In this document: positions 31,284 through 41,818 of the stretch, in pieces | How positions within the stretch are numbered: position 1 is the first letter of the stretch | How the letters are laid out: the number at the start of each line of letters is the position of its first letter | DNA from: Rhynchopus euleeides | Lineage: Eukaryota > Euglenozoa > Diplonemea > Diplonemida > Diplonemidae | Direction of reading: 5' to 3' | Length of the DNA: 64,000 nucleotides | Assembly: GCA_963210315.1 (NCBI GenBank) | Contig: OY723324.1 | Coordinates: forward strand, 558,001 to 622,000 | Notes under the pieces: generated by a model | What the model was told of the DNA's origin: nothing | What the model saw: only the letters and a program-made list of their open reading frames with translations | Databases searched by the model: none | Translations under genes and position numbers: made by a program

Positions 31284-34200
31284 ATGTGGGGCGTTGTCGT
31301 GCTGCTGGCAGTCGGGGCGGAGCCGCAGTGCCCGACAAACCCGCCGTCTTGCGCCAAGTCGCTCATCCCGACGCTGGGTAGCGGTGAAGGCGGTGAGGTC
31401 AACAAGGACGTGACGTGCAATACAACCTCGTGGATGGTGTACGACTACTGCCAGAAGAAGTGCCCGATGCGTCTCGTCATCACAGATCCCCCGGAGCTGC
31501 GGACGTGGATGTGTGCCATGGATAACGTGTTTGAGCCGTATGCACCTGATGCACACATCGACCTGTACCACCCGCTGAACCACCAAGAGCTGGAGATCGA
31601 GGCGGTGGGCGACCTCAGTGTGGGCACCTCTCGTGGTGGCTGCGAGTCGGCAGATTATGCTGTCGGGAACAAGAGTTTTACAGGGAAGATTGCGCTGGCC
31701 AGGGATACAGGCAGTTGCTCGTACCCCACGCAGGGGAAGCGTGCACAGGCAGCAGGCGCGTCGATGCTGGCCGTAGTTGACTACTGGCCGTACTACTGGT
31801 GGTGGGACATGCCTGGGTCGAGTGAAGGTGTGGAGACCTTCCCCACATTCTACGTCCAACGGCACGAGGCTGACTACGTGTTTGCCGCCCTCGACAGGGG
31901 TGTGAAGGTGAAGGGGAAGTTCCAATACCAGTGCGAGGACATGCCTGCAGGGTACCTCGACAACCCGCAGGACTACCCGTGGGACTACTGCCCTACCAGC
32001 ACAATGGCCTTGTCCGACACGTGCGGCACACTGGACAGCAGCACACAGGAGCCCCTGTGCGAGGTGTGCACGGTGGAGCTGCAGCTGCCAGGTGCCGAGA
32101 AGCTGTGTATGATGGGGAACCTCCTACTGCCACGCACGCGCGAGACACTGATGCACACGTCGCCGTCGTGGTCGCTGCCCTACACCACGCAGCAGGACGA
32201 AGTGGTGTATACAGCAGAGCTGCCCAAGGAGGGCTGCGAGGTGTCGGACTTTGCAGGCCTGGCGGGCAAAATCCTGCTGATCGCGGAGACGGGTGCGTGC
32301 CCATTGACAACATCTGTGCGCAGCGCACAGACAGCGGGTGTGGCGGCGTACATTATGGTGTCTGCACCCTACTACATGCAGTGGTACAGGGTGCGTGGGT
32401 ATTCGCACAATATTACGATCCCTGTGCACACCGTGGACTATCACTCTGCCTCGAAGCTGCAAGCCTTCGCAAGAGATCACGGGCGTCACATCCCCGGATC
32501 TGGGTACGCGCTGGTCGGCGTGACGCTGTCACGCGGTGAGCTTCCCCCGACTGATGCGCCCACACCCGCACCGCTGACCATGCCTGTAGTGGACACACGG
32601 CCAAAGCTAGACACGTCGCCCGACTTCAAGGTGTCTGGTGTGACAGCTGTGTGCCTTGCCGTGGTGTGTGTGGACGTGATCGCCTTTATCGTGATGTTTG
32701 TGCTGCAGCGGCGCAGTGCCGTTCAGCTACCGGCGGAGGTGAAGGCGTCGACATTCAACATCCCACTGAAGGTGGCGAGCACGGGGCTGAGTGTGACGCT
32801 TCTGCTGCTGATTGCGTGTGTGTCCTTCTCGCTTGCGACAGTGGCAGGACAGCAGTCCACAGACCGAGCCATCGAAAACGGACGGCGAGCTCTCTTCCTT
32901 GCGTACAACAGCTCCGAGAAGAACACGGTGGAGCTGTCGGACGCAGTACGCAACAACATCGTTGATCGTGTGGTGGGGTTGTTGCAGAAGGAGATTGCAT
33001 CCATGGAGTACAGGCTGAAGGTGGCGGAGGACATATTTTACGGCTTTAACGGCACGTGGGCCGAGTTCGACGCACGGTATCTGACGATGTTCCGTCTGAT
33101 GGTGAACACCGACTCTTCCGTTGAGGACATGACGTACCAGGTGTTCACGACACAAGGCTTCGTTCTCAGTGAGAGGATCAAGACAGACGACCGGCCCGAC
33201 GATGTGAGAAACGACGGTGTTGTCGGCAGTGTGGCAGAGACGAACGAAGGGTGGCGGTATGGGGTGAACATGTATAATCCTCAGTTGGTTTCGCGCGAGC
33301 CGGTCTATGCGCACACAGTAACACTCCTCAACGGGAACGCAAGCCGCATGCTTGCTGGCAACCTCGGCGATCCTCTTGCGCTCACAGCAGCAATGCCCAG
33401 CGGGCACACCACATGGATACCTGCGAAGCTGACATTCCCGGTCAGCTTCCACAACGCCCACCCGATGGCGTCATACAGACCTCTATTGTCGCCTGATGGA
33501 CGGCACGTCGGCACCATCGAGGTGTACCAGCAGCTGCCGCTCTTTGTCAAGGCCGCACTAGATGCGAAAGTGCTCAAGGCAAGCAACCTGCAGAATATGT
33601 CAGTCCTTGTGGTTGATGTCACGGACAAAGCTATGCTAGGTGCACACAACATCGGCATGGAAGCGTCGAAATTGGAAGGACTTGCATATGACGGTGTTTA
33701 TTCGGCAATGCACGGACTGTACAGCATGTACGAGCATCCCAGCGTAAGAGTGACAGCGCTTGCTAACTACCTCGATTCTGTGGATGGGTGGACGAGCCAT
33801 GCTGGTGAGTTCAACCAACAGGACCACTTCAAGGAGCAGGCCTTTGTCACGCTTGCGAAGATCACGGCGTATGGTGGGAGTGTGGCCGACACAGGGAGGC
33901 ACAAGTGGGACGTGGAGATGCGTGGCGGTGATTGTGGGGCGTGTGTTGTATTTGATGCGCAGCTGCAGAAGCAGGTGCTGCTGTTCGACGGCGCCACAAC
34001 GCTACATCTGTACAGGAACATGACGCGCCTCACACCCATTGTGGCACAATCGCAGGTGAGTGGGCTTGGGGAGCCGTGGCGCAGCAGGTACGAAGCCTTC
34101 AACGACAATCTGGTGCGTGAGGACGGGTCGGAGTGTGTTGCGCGCATGTGGCGCGAATCTGCCGATATCTCGAAGAAGCACTGTCTAGTGCGACCCGACA

Positions 34201-36515
34201 TCTCAATTGGGAGTGAGTTCATGGTCAGTATGCGGGTGCGGCCCGACGTGGCCTACACAGAGACGGCACCGAGCGCGACCACACCACGCCTGTTCAGCGA
34301 CACACTTGCTGGTGATGCGAACATCAGGCTCTTTGCGAACGGGCAGCTCTACCTGTACGTGCTGAGGTACGGATGCCGCACGAAGCCGTACAAAGATGGG
34401 TTCCCTGTGGGCGTGTGGACGACTGTGACAGCTGTTGTCGGTGGCAAAAGCTGCCGTGTCTTCGTCAACGGCACAGAGTACTCAGTAGGTCATGATGGGC
34501 GCGACCCAATCGACTTGCAGGTCGACTGGAGGATTTTTGGCCTTTATGACGTGCGCATCCATGCAAACCCCTACCGCTCCGGGCAATTCTTCAAGGGGCG
34601 GATAGACAGCCTGCAGCTGTTCAGGCACAGCATGAGCAAACAGGAGGTGCAGTCGCTGCACACCCACGACACGCTTGTGCGGGACGTGGCAAGTGTGGTG
34701 CAGTTTGCGCAGACAAGCATGCTTGATATGAACAGCGAGACACGTGCAGGTGTGAAGTGGAGCGTAGTTGTGGTGGTGCCACGCGACGACATCATGCGTG
34801 TGGTGGATGCAAACAGGCGGGAGACGCTGGAGGATGTGGGCGTGGAGGAAGACAATACGACGAAGGAGCTGACGCAGAGGGCGAACGCCACGGTGATGGT
34901 GATTGTGGCGATTGCGGCGACATCCGTGTTGGCGTTCTTCGTATTCAACCACATGATGACGCAGTCGGTCGAGCGGTTCGCACACGAGATCCTGCGCGTG
35001 TCGCAGGTGGATGTGGAAGGCATCGACACCGTGGACGGGAGCACCTCGCTGCTGCTGGAGGTCAACGTGATGCGGGGCGCCATGAAGACACTTGTGGAGA
35101 ACATGCGTGAGTACAAGACTTTTATGCCGGAGGCAATCTTCGCAGACGAGCACCCCACGAACACACATGAGGTGCTGGACGCCCCAGGGCTGTCGACCGG
35201 GCAGGCGGCGGTGCTGTTCACAGATGTGCAGGGGTCCACAATGCTATGGGAGGCGGGCACGGAGGCGATGGCGGAGGCGCTGCGGCTGCACAACAAGGTG
35301 ATCCGCGAGGTGATAGCGGAGCACGGCGGGTACGAGGTGAAGACGATCGGGGATGCCTTCATGGTGGCTTTCGCAGACCTTGACACGGCGGTGCGCTTCG
35401 GGCTGCGTGCACAGGAGCGTCTGTTCCAGGCGGCGTGGCCTGCGCGGCTGCTGGAGGTGGTCCAGGCGCCGGGGGATGAGGCGCGTGGGCTGCACGGACT
35501 GCGCCTCCGCATGGGCGTGACGCATGGGGCGGTGAACGTGGAGCGCAACGACTTCGACCGGTACGATTACTTCGGCCCGACGGTAAACCGGGCGGCGCGG
35601 CTGGAGGCGAACGGCGCATGCGGCGGGGTGGCTGTGGAGGAGGCGGTGGTGGCGCGCATCGCCGCCGTGCAACAGCAGCAGGCGTTGGTGGTGCAGCTGG
35701 GGACGCGGACCCTCAAGGGGATTGGGGACGTCTCTCTGTGCCTGCTGGTGCCTGCAAGCCTGCCGCAGCGTGTCGCATACGTGCGCGGGGTGGACCATCG
35801 ACCGAACCCGCTGATCCGCAGCACAAGCATGTCAAGCAAAGGCAGCGCCGAAAGCTCGCAGAGCAGCGAGGACAACACCGCCACCAGGGCACACCGCGCC
35901 AAGCTGCAGGCGGTGGGGCGGTTCCGCGAGCAGCTGACAGAGGTGCAGAATGCCACCACAGGGCACGTCGACTGCGAGATTGGCGAGGTGCGTGCCGCCG
36001 CGGTCACTGCAATAGCAGACGGCAACCTGGGTCGCGTGGTCGCGTGCCTCGGCCGCAGCGACGGGCGCCTGCTGAATGTGTGCGGCACAGCAGCGCTTGT
36101 TGCGTGGAATGTGATGGCGCCATGTGCAGGGCATCTCGAGGCGGCGCTGCGCTTCACCTCCTTAGTTGCCGGGAAGGACGCAAGCACCGTGCACTGCGGG
36201 ATCAGCAGCGGCAAGGTGTTCTCCGGGTACGTCGGGGCGGGGCGGCAACGCTTCGTGACAGCTTTGGGGCACTGCGTGCAGGTCTGCCAGCGCCTGTATG
36301 TGATGGCGCTACAGCAGGAGCAGGCGGTGATGTTTGCTGCGCAGGACACACAGGTCACAGACACGATGCAGGCACGCGGGCTCGCCTCGCCTGCAGGGCA
36401 GCTGCACAGCGCAGGCGTCACATACACCTTGTGTGCAGTGCTGTGCGAGGTTGTGGCCGCACGCCTGCAGAGCAAGAAGGGCCTCTTCAGCAGCAGGGGC
36501 GCTGGGGTCAAATGA
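31284..36515 (+). CDS. Receptor-type class III adenylate cyclase with PA, LamG and second cyclase-like domain
   Basis: A 1,743-residue frame starting with a short signal-like segment (MWGVVVLLAVGAE). Two PA-like domains lie at about 122-190 (GKIALARDTGSCSYPTQGKR) and 322-390 (GKILLIAETGACPL). Two membrane helices are at about 452-474 and 497-520, followed by a long, probably extracellular, cache-like region. A LamG/concanavalin-like domain is at about 925-1130 and a third membrane helix at about 1202-1224. The catalytic domain (about 1305-1455) has LFTDVQGSTMLWE and TIGDAFMVAF with both metal Asp residues, EVKTIGDA with the Lys, and YDYFGPTVNRAARLE. These forms are very close to trypanosomatid receptor cyclases, favouring ATP to cAMP. 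A degenerate second cyclase-like domain follows (about 1549-1705; VHCGISSGKVFSGYVGAG). It probably acts at the plasma membrane as a ligand-sensing cyclase. The ligand is unknown. Confidence 0.9.
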   Translation: MWGVVVLLAVGAEPQCPTNPPSCAKSLIPTLGSGEGGEVNKDVTCNTTSWMVYDYCQKKCPMRLVITDPPELRTWMCAMDNVFEPYAPDAHIDLYHPLNHQELEIEAVGDLSVGTSRGGCESADYAVGNKSFTGKIALARDTGSCSYPTQGKRAQAAGASMLAVVDYWPYYWWWDMPGSSEGVETFPTFYVQRHEADYVFAALDRGVKVKGKFQYQCEDMPAGYLDNPQDYPWDYCPTSTMALSDTCGTLDSSTQEPLCEVCTVELQLPGAEKLCMMGNLLLPRTRETLMHTSPSWSLPYTTQQDEVVYTAELPKEGCEVSDFAGLAGKILLIAETGACPLTTSVRSAQTAGVAAYIMVSAPYYMQWYRVRGYSHNITIPVHTVDYHSASKLQAFARDHGRHIPGSGYALVGVTLSRGELPPTDAPTPAPLTMPVVDTRPKLDTSPDFKVSGVTAVCLAVVCVDVIAFIVMFVLQRRSAVQLPAEVKASTFNIPLKVASTGLSVTLLLLIACVSFSLATVAGQQSTDRAIENGRRALFLAYNSSEKNTVELSDAVRNNIVDRVVGLLQKEIASMEYRLKVAEDIFYGFNGTWAEFDARYLTMFRLMVNTDSSVEDMTYQVFTTQGFVLSERIKTDDRPDDVRNDGVVGSVAETNEGWRYGVNMYNPQLVSREPVYAHTVTLLNGNASRMLAGNLGDPLALTAAMPSGHTTWIPAKLTFPVSFHNAHPMASYRPLLSPDGRHVGTIEVYQQLPLFVKAALDAKVLKASNLQNMSVLVVDVTDKAMLGAHNIGMEASKLEGLAYDGVYSAMHGLYSMYEHPSVRVTALANYLDSVDGWTSHAGEFNQQDHFKEQAFVTLAKITAYGGSVADTGRHKWDVEMRGGDCGACVVFDAQLQKQVLLFDGATTLHLYRNMTRLTPIVAQSQVSGLGEPWRSRYEAFNDNLVREDGSECVARMWRESADISKKHCLVRPDISIGSEFMVSMRVRPDVAYTETAPSATTPRLFSDTLAGDANIRLFANGQLYLYVLRYGCRTKPYKDGFPVGVWTTVTAVVGGKSCRVFVNGTEYSVGHDGRDPIDLQVDWRIFGLYDVRIHANPYRSGQFFKGRIDSLQLFRHSMSKQEVQSLHTHDTLVRDVASVVQFAQTSMLDMNSETRAGVKWSVVVVVPRDDIMRVVDANRRETLEDVGVEEDNTTKELTQRANATVMVIVAIAATSVLAFFVFNHMMTQSVERFAHEILRVSQVDVEGIDTVDGSTSLLLEVNVMRGAMKTLVENMREYKTFMPEAIFADEHPTNTHEVLDAPGLSTGQAAVLFTDVQGSTMLWEAGTEAMAEALRLHNKVIREVIAEHGGYEVKTIGDAFMVAFADLDTAVRFGLRAQERLFQAAWPARLLEVVQAPGDEARGLHGLRLRMGVTHGAVNVERNDFDRYDYFGPTVNRAARLEANGACGGVAVEEAVVARIAAVQQQQALVVQLGTRTLKGIGDVSLCLLVPASLPQRVAYVRGVDHRPNPLIRSTSMSSKGSAESSQSSEDNTATRAHRAKLQAVGRFREQLTEVQNATTGHVDCEIGEVRAAAVTAIADGNLGRVVACLGRSDGRLLNVCGTAALVAWNVMAPCAGHLEAALRFTSLVAGKDASTVHCGISSGKVFSGYVGAGRQRFVTALGHCVQVCQRLYVMALQQEQAVMFAAQDTQVTDTMQARGLASPAGQLHSAGVTYTLCAVLCEVVAARLQSKKGLFSSRGAGVK

Positions 36516-36778
36516 GGCACCACCGCAGCTGCCGGCACCACTGCGGCTCCCCCTCCACTGGAGTTGTGCCCTGACCGCTTATCGATATCCCGTGTCACGC
36601 GTTGGGTTTCCACCCAATGCAGATTGTCGTTGTGCTGTGCCGTTCCCGCCTCCTGATGGCGGCGGGGAGGGGCGGGGTGTGTGTGTTCTTTTCTTTTGAC
36701 GATGTTCCTTTTGGCCTGATCAGCACAAACCCGGATTTTGCCGCACAGATACATACAGCAGCCCCTTTTCAACAGCTT
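36516..36778. other. 3' flank of the cyclase gene
   Basis: Probable 3' untranslated and spacer sequence. No gene is seen. Confidence 0.4.
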
Positions 36779-36975
36779 GACCTAAAACAAGCCGCCTCTG
36801 GGCGAGGGTGGGCGAAGGTGGGCGTGAGTGGGCGAGTGCAGGCGAGGGTGGACGAGGGTGGGCGAGTGTGGGCGACGGTGGGCGAGGGTGGGCGTGAGTG
36901 GTCGAGGGTGGTCGACGGTGGTCGAGGGTGGTGCGCGTGCTGGGCGACGCCAAAAAGGCGGCTTGTTTTAGGTCA
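36779..36975. repeat. TGGGCGAGG minisatellite between inverted AAAACAAGCCGCC ends
   Basis: GACCTAAAACAAGCCGCCT on the left is the reverse complement of AGGCGGCTTGTTTTAGGTC on the right. Between them are about fifteen degenerate 8-10-mers of the type GTGGGCGAGG or GTGGTCGAGG. A second, left-truncated copy is at 38020-38131 and ends with the same GACGCCAAAAAGGCGGCTTG segment. It looks like a small foldback element that has amplified its interior. Next to it, 36995-37075 is a cluster of CCTCCGGAGG palindromes. Confidence 0.75.
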
Positions 36976-37122
36976 CTGACTAGCACAAGGCTCTCGGGCC
37001 TCCGGAGGAGCAAAAATGGCCTCCTCCGGAGGAGGTCGGAGGCGCCTCCGGAGGCACCTCCGGAGGCGCCTCCGCCAGCCAAAAACCCATTTCTTCAAGT
37101 TTTTTGAAAGTGACCCAAAATC

Positions 37123-37780
37123 AGCGGGACCCCCTCCTCGGGTGTTCCGAAACACCTTTCTTTTGACTATTTGGAATCTGTGCGGATCGTAATGGGGTCA
37201 CTTTGTAGGTCGAGGTGTCAAGCTTCACCCATGAAATGCGGGTCTGGTTCAGGGTCTGGTCATAGGAGGTTGGCCCACAGGAGGATGTGACTGGGAGGCA
37301 GGCACACCAGCCCACCCAGCGGGACCCCCTCCTCGGGTATTCCAAAACCCCGTTCTTTTGAACGTTTGGAACTTTTGCGAATCGTAGTGGGGTCATTTTG
37401 TGGGTCTAGGAGCCAAACATCGTCCATGAAATGTGACTCTGGTTCAGGGGCTGGTCCTAAGAGAATGTGACTGGGAGGCAGCCACACCCACCCACCCAGC
37501 GGGACCCCCTCCACGGGTGTTCCAAAACCCCTTTCTTTTGAACGTTTGGAATTTGTGCGGATCACAGTGGGGTCATTTCGGTGGTGTACGAGCCAAGCTT
37601 CACTCATGAAACGTGGGTCTGGTTCAGGGACTGGTCATGGGTGAAGGTGGCTGGGAGGCAGCCAGCACGCCCACACCCCACCCCACCTACCCACCCAGCG
37701 GGACCCCCCTCACGGATTTTCCAAAACCCCGTTCTTTTGAACGTTTGGGATCCGTGCGGATCGTGGTGGGGTCATTTTGG
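37123..37780 (+). repeat. Four tandem copies of a 180-200 bp repeat
   Basis: Units begin CAGCGGGACCCCCTC at about 37122, 37317, 37497 and 37696. Each runs through TTCTTTTGAACGTTTGGAA and GTGGGGTCATTTTG, then CATGAAA(T/C)G(T/C)G and GGTTCAGGG, to GACTGGGAGGCAG. A single inverted copy lies at about 46190-46345. It is non-coding, and the last unit degrades after 37780. Positions 37781-38019 hold nothing recognised. Confidence 0.8.
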
Positions 37781-38019
37781 CCATGGGGTGTCTGTCTCCA
37801 CCACTGACTGGGGGTCACCATATGGGCCCAAATCCTGCAGGGTTGCGTTGCGTCAAAACCTTGCGACCGCTGCCTCCAGACCCAGTGCTGCCGCGGTTTG
37901 GTGGGCTCGATGGGTATACTTTGATTGGCTGTGGCTGGTCCAGGAGGAAGTGGTGGGACACAAGAGGGTATAATGCCCAAGTACAGTACAAACCCCACCA
38001 GAAAACAGCCAACTTGGGC

Positions 38020-38131
38020 GAGGGTGGGCGAGTGTGGGCGCGAGTGGTCGACGGTGGTCGAGGGTGGGCGAGGGTGGTCGAGGGTGGTGCGAGTGCTGGG
38101 CGACGCCAAAAAGGCGGCTTGTTTTAGGTCA
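38020..38131. repeat. Second TGGGCGAGG array, left end truncated
   Basis: The same GTGGGCGAGG/GTGGTCGAGG array as 36779-36975, ending in the same GGCGACGCCAAAAAGGCGG and CTTGTTTTAGGTCAC. The left inverted end is reduced to CCAACTTGGGCGAGG. The following stretch to 38611 holds no gene. Confidence 0.7.
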
Positions 38132-38611
38132 CAGCTCCGGTCATTTCCTCTCCAACAGGGGCCTTCGCTAAGAAGGTGCTGGGAGACTTGCTTTTCCATT
38201 CACTCCCGACGCTCCCGACGATCAAACTCCCCCACCCTCTCTCTCCCCCTCTCAAGTGCTTGACAACGTGTCGCTGGTGTGCTGCCCCCCTGAAGCCCCG
38301 GCCCACGCAAGCGCGGACCAAAGCAAGCGTCACGTGCCCATCCACGCCCCCTCTCCCTCGTATGCTTAACGTGCGAGTATCCCCGTGAAAGAATATTCAC
38401 GCCGCCTCTCTTTCGCTCTCCAGCGATTGACAGCGCTGCCGCTCTTGCGTGCTCTTCACCCTTAAAACTCCGGCCAAGAGGAGGGGGACTGTTTTCTCGG
38501 AGCTCCCCCGCCCCCGCCCCCCCCCCCCCCCCTCCCTGGCACAGCCTATTCAGGCCCTCAACCGGATGACACAAAGCTGAAGCAGCGATTCACAGGGCCC
38601 AAGGAGTGGAA

Positions 38612-38679
38612 ACCTCTCTCTCTCTCTCTGTGCCTGGCTTCCTCTCTGCCTCTCTGCCTCACTACATCCATCATCCCAG
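38612..38679 (+). promoter_or_regulatory. Candidate trans-splice acceptor before the PA14 gene
   Basis: A 68-bp pyrimidine-rich tract (CTCTCTCTCTCTCTCTG, then CCTCTCTGCCTCTCTGCC) ends CATCATCCCAG at 38679, 52 bp before the ATG at 38732. It has the same context as the acceptor before the cyclase gene. Confidence 0.45.
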
Positions 38680-38731
38680 GCAGGCCGGGGGGGGGGGGGG
38701 GTCGGGGGGGGACCAACGCACATACCTCGCC

Positions 38732-41700
38732 ATGCTGCGAGCAGCGCTCCTCGCCGTCTGCGGGGCAACCGTTGCCGTCGACGCGCAGGGGAACTGGCTC
38801 AAGGCAGAGGTGTTCCTGCCGGAGCCCGGCGAGATGATGCTGGGCTTCCCCGACTTCGGCAGCCTGACCCCTGCCGCGACCAAACAGGTCGAGACGATCT
38901 CCTTCGGCAACGACCTCCTCACCTGGGTGGTGATGGGGAAGCGCCTTGGGGATGACTTCGCCCTGAGAATCACGGGCGCCCTTGACGTCGACGTCGCGGG
39001 GAGCCACACCTTCTCCCTCACCTCCGACGACGGCTCTGCTCTCCTGATTGACGGGAAGCTGATCATCGACAACGAGGCGCCAGACCACTCCAGAGAGCGC
39101 CGCGCCTCCGTCTCCCTCACAGCAGGCCTGCACGCCATCGAGATCCGCTACTTCCAGCGCAATTTCGGGACGGAGCTCTGGCTGAACTGGCAGGCACCGG
39201 GGGCCCGTATGGTTGTCATCCCGTCGCAGAACTTCCTGGAGGAGCTGCCGCATGCCCTGGGCCTGGTGGCAGAGGTTTACCAGTCGCAGGGTGCCTGGCC
39301 CGGGGTCACATTTCCCGACTTTCCGCTGCACCACCCCGTGGTGCTGTCGTCTGCCGACGTGTCGATGAACTTCAGCTCCCCGGCTGACTTCACCCAGATA
39401 TCCGCGGGTGTGCCGCTGGTGGAGCACTTCGCCTTGCGCATGCGGGGCGGGATCAAGGCGTGCAAACCGGGTCTGCACACCTTCTTCCTGACGACAAGCG
39501 ATGGCGCCAAGCTCTACATCGACGGAGCCCTCGTGGTGGAGAACGGCGAGCCACACGTCCTCAGCGAGGCTGTTGGGTCTGCCGATCTGGGCGCAGGGTG
39601 GCACGCCGTCGAACTGTAGTACTTCCACGCAGGGCTGGATGCGTCGCTCCTTCTGGAGTGGGAGGCTGAGAGAGTCCCCCGCGCCACCGTCCCCACCAGC
39701 GCGCTCTGGAATGCCCCGGTTGCTGATCCCGTTGCCATCTCCACGGCAGTGCCGCCCACCCTGGCGCCGGTGGTTGCGCCGTGCGATGCACCAGAGACCT
39801 CCGCCGCCTTCGGCACCCTCTCCGAGTTCAGCCAGGGCCCAACTGTGTTGGGCGGGGAAATCCTCCTCCGCGCGACGGTCCGCATCGACGTCCCCGCCAC
39901 ATGGTCCCGCGTGATGGACTTCGGCAACGGGCCTGCGTCGAACAACCTCCTCGTCGCACTGCTGGGCAACACGGGGCGCCTCGTCCTCCACGTCTGGAAT
40001 GGGCGCCGCTCGGCGGGCTACTTGCTGTGCCGCGACCGCGCCCCTGTTGGGATACCCTTCTTGCTGCAGATCACCATCACGCGCATCTCCGGCAGCGCTG
40101 GGGAGGGCGTGATCTATATCGACGGCGTCGAGTGGGCACGCGGGCCGATCCAGATTCCAGACTATGAGCGGCGCGAGATCAGCTTGATCGGGAAGAGCCA
40201 CTGGCAGGCGGATGCCGATTTTGTCGGTGAGATATCCGATTTTTCCCTGCAGTCGTGCACCCCTCCGACCCCTGCGCCGCCGTCAGTTTCCGCGCCGTGC
40301 GATGCACCAGAGACCTCCGCCGCCTTCAGCACCCTCTCCGAGTTCAGCCAGGGCCCAACTGTGTTGGGCGGGGAAATCTTCCTCCGCGCGACGGTCCGCA
40401 TCGACAGCCCCGCCACATGGTCCCGCGTGATGGACTTCGGCAACGGGCCTGCGTCGAACAACCTCCTCGTCGCACTGCTGGGCAACACGGGGCGCCTCGT
40501 CCTCCACGTCTGGAATGGGCACCGCTCGGCGGGCTACTTGCTGTGCCGCGACCGCGCCCCTGTTGGGATACCCTTCTTGCTGCAGATCACCATCACGCGC
40601 ATCTCCGGCAGCGCTGGGGAGGGCGTGATCTACATCGACGGCGTCGAGTGGGCACGCGGGCCGATCCAGATTCCAGACTATGAGCGGCGCGAGATCAGCT
40701 TGATCGGGAAGAGCCACTGGCAGGCGGATGCCGATTTTGTCGGCGAGATATCCGATTTCTCCCTGCAGTCGTGCACCCCTCCGACCCCTGCGATCCCTGC
40801 GCCGCCGCCGTCAGTTTCCGCGCCGTGCGACTCTCCCACCACTGTCGTGTCCTTCGCAGAGAGCAGCGCCACGGATCTGGGCCCAACCACCTTCGGAGGG
40901 GAGATGCACATCCGCGCCACAGTCCTCCTCAACAGGTACACCGCGTGGGCCCGCGTGATGGACTTCGCCGACGGGCCTGCGTCGAACAACCTCATCCTGG
41001 CGCTGCACGGCAACACCGGGCGGATCATCCTGCATGTGTCTCGCACCGGGCGGGGCGCGAGGGGCGTGCTGTGCCCCAAGCAGGTTCCGCTTTCCCAGCC
41101 CTTCCTGCTGGAGGCCACCATCGTGCGCACCTCTGGGATCGCAGGGGTGGGGGCGGTCTACATCGACGGCATGATGTGCAGCAGTGGCCCGATCTACCTC
41201 CCTGACATCGAGCAGCGCTCGGGGAGCTTCATTAGGCGGAGCCACTCCCCTGCCGACGCCGATCTGGATGGTGTCATATCTGACTTCCGGGTGTCCTACT
41301 GCAAGCCGGAGAGTGTGAAGCCTGCCTGCCCCCAGCCTGTCACTGCAGCTGCCTTCGCCTCAGCAAGCGAGTTTTCAGAGGGAAGCACCACATTCGGTGG
41401 CAGTATACTGCTGAAGGCGAAGGTCAGGCTCAACAGCCCCACCAGGTGGGGGCGCGTGATGGACTTCGGCAACGGGCCTGCGACAAACAACCTCCTCGTG
41501 ACCATGCACAGCACGACAGGGCACCTGTCGCTGCATGTGTGGCGTGGGGGGAGGCCTGGGGGGCACATCCTCTGCAGCCGCCGCACACCCCTCCTGCAAG
41601 ACTTCCTTCTCGAGGCCACTGTGGTTGCTTCTGCTGGGGGTTCTGGCTCCGAGGGTGCCATCTACATCAACGGCGTGGCGTGTGCCGCCGGGGCGTTGCC

Positions 41701-41818
41701 CCTCCCCGACCTGGAAGAGCGGACAGGCAGCCTGGTAGGCAAGAGCCATTGGATGGGGGATGCAGACCTGGATGGCAGTGTCAGTGATTTCGCCTTGGTG
41801 TACTGCCCTCCCCCGTGA
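38732..41818 (+). pseudogene. PA14 and concanavalin-like repeat protein, interrupted by an in-frame TAG
   Basis: The start is the ATG opening a clear signal peptide (MLRAALLAVCGATVAVDAQG). PA14 domain 1 spans about 20-170 with HTFSLTSDDGSALLIDGK. PA14 domain 2 spans about 173-330. Four concanavalin/LamG-like repeats (each about 160 residues, hallmark RVMDFGNGPASNN and IYIDGVEWARGP) fill 350-1027. Codon 296 (39617-39619) is TAG, inside PA14 domain 2 where homologous repeats read EVQYFQ, VVLYFQ or EIRYFQ. The frame is otherwise open on both sides for more than 2 kb, so this is a single substitution, most simply CAG to TAG. It may be a young pseudogene, a readthrough site or an assembly error; a 295-residue truncated secreted product is also possible. 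A paralogue lies at 47442-52046. The likely role is a secreted carbohydrate-binding protein (inference). Confidence 0.85.

Noticed and set aside
34571-36772. Minus-strand frames of 325 and 401 residues opposite the cyclase
   Set aside because: Antisense shadows of the cyclase coding sequence; no motifs.
36820-36950. CRISPR-like array
   Set aside because: The repeats are 8-10 bp degenerate minisatellite units without unique spacers, in a eukaryotic context.
38558-40201. 547-residue minus-strand frame opposite the PA14 gene
   Set aside because: Antisense to conserved PA14 and concanavalin-like domains. It reads through the TAG region only because it is on the other strand.
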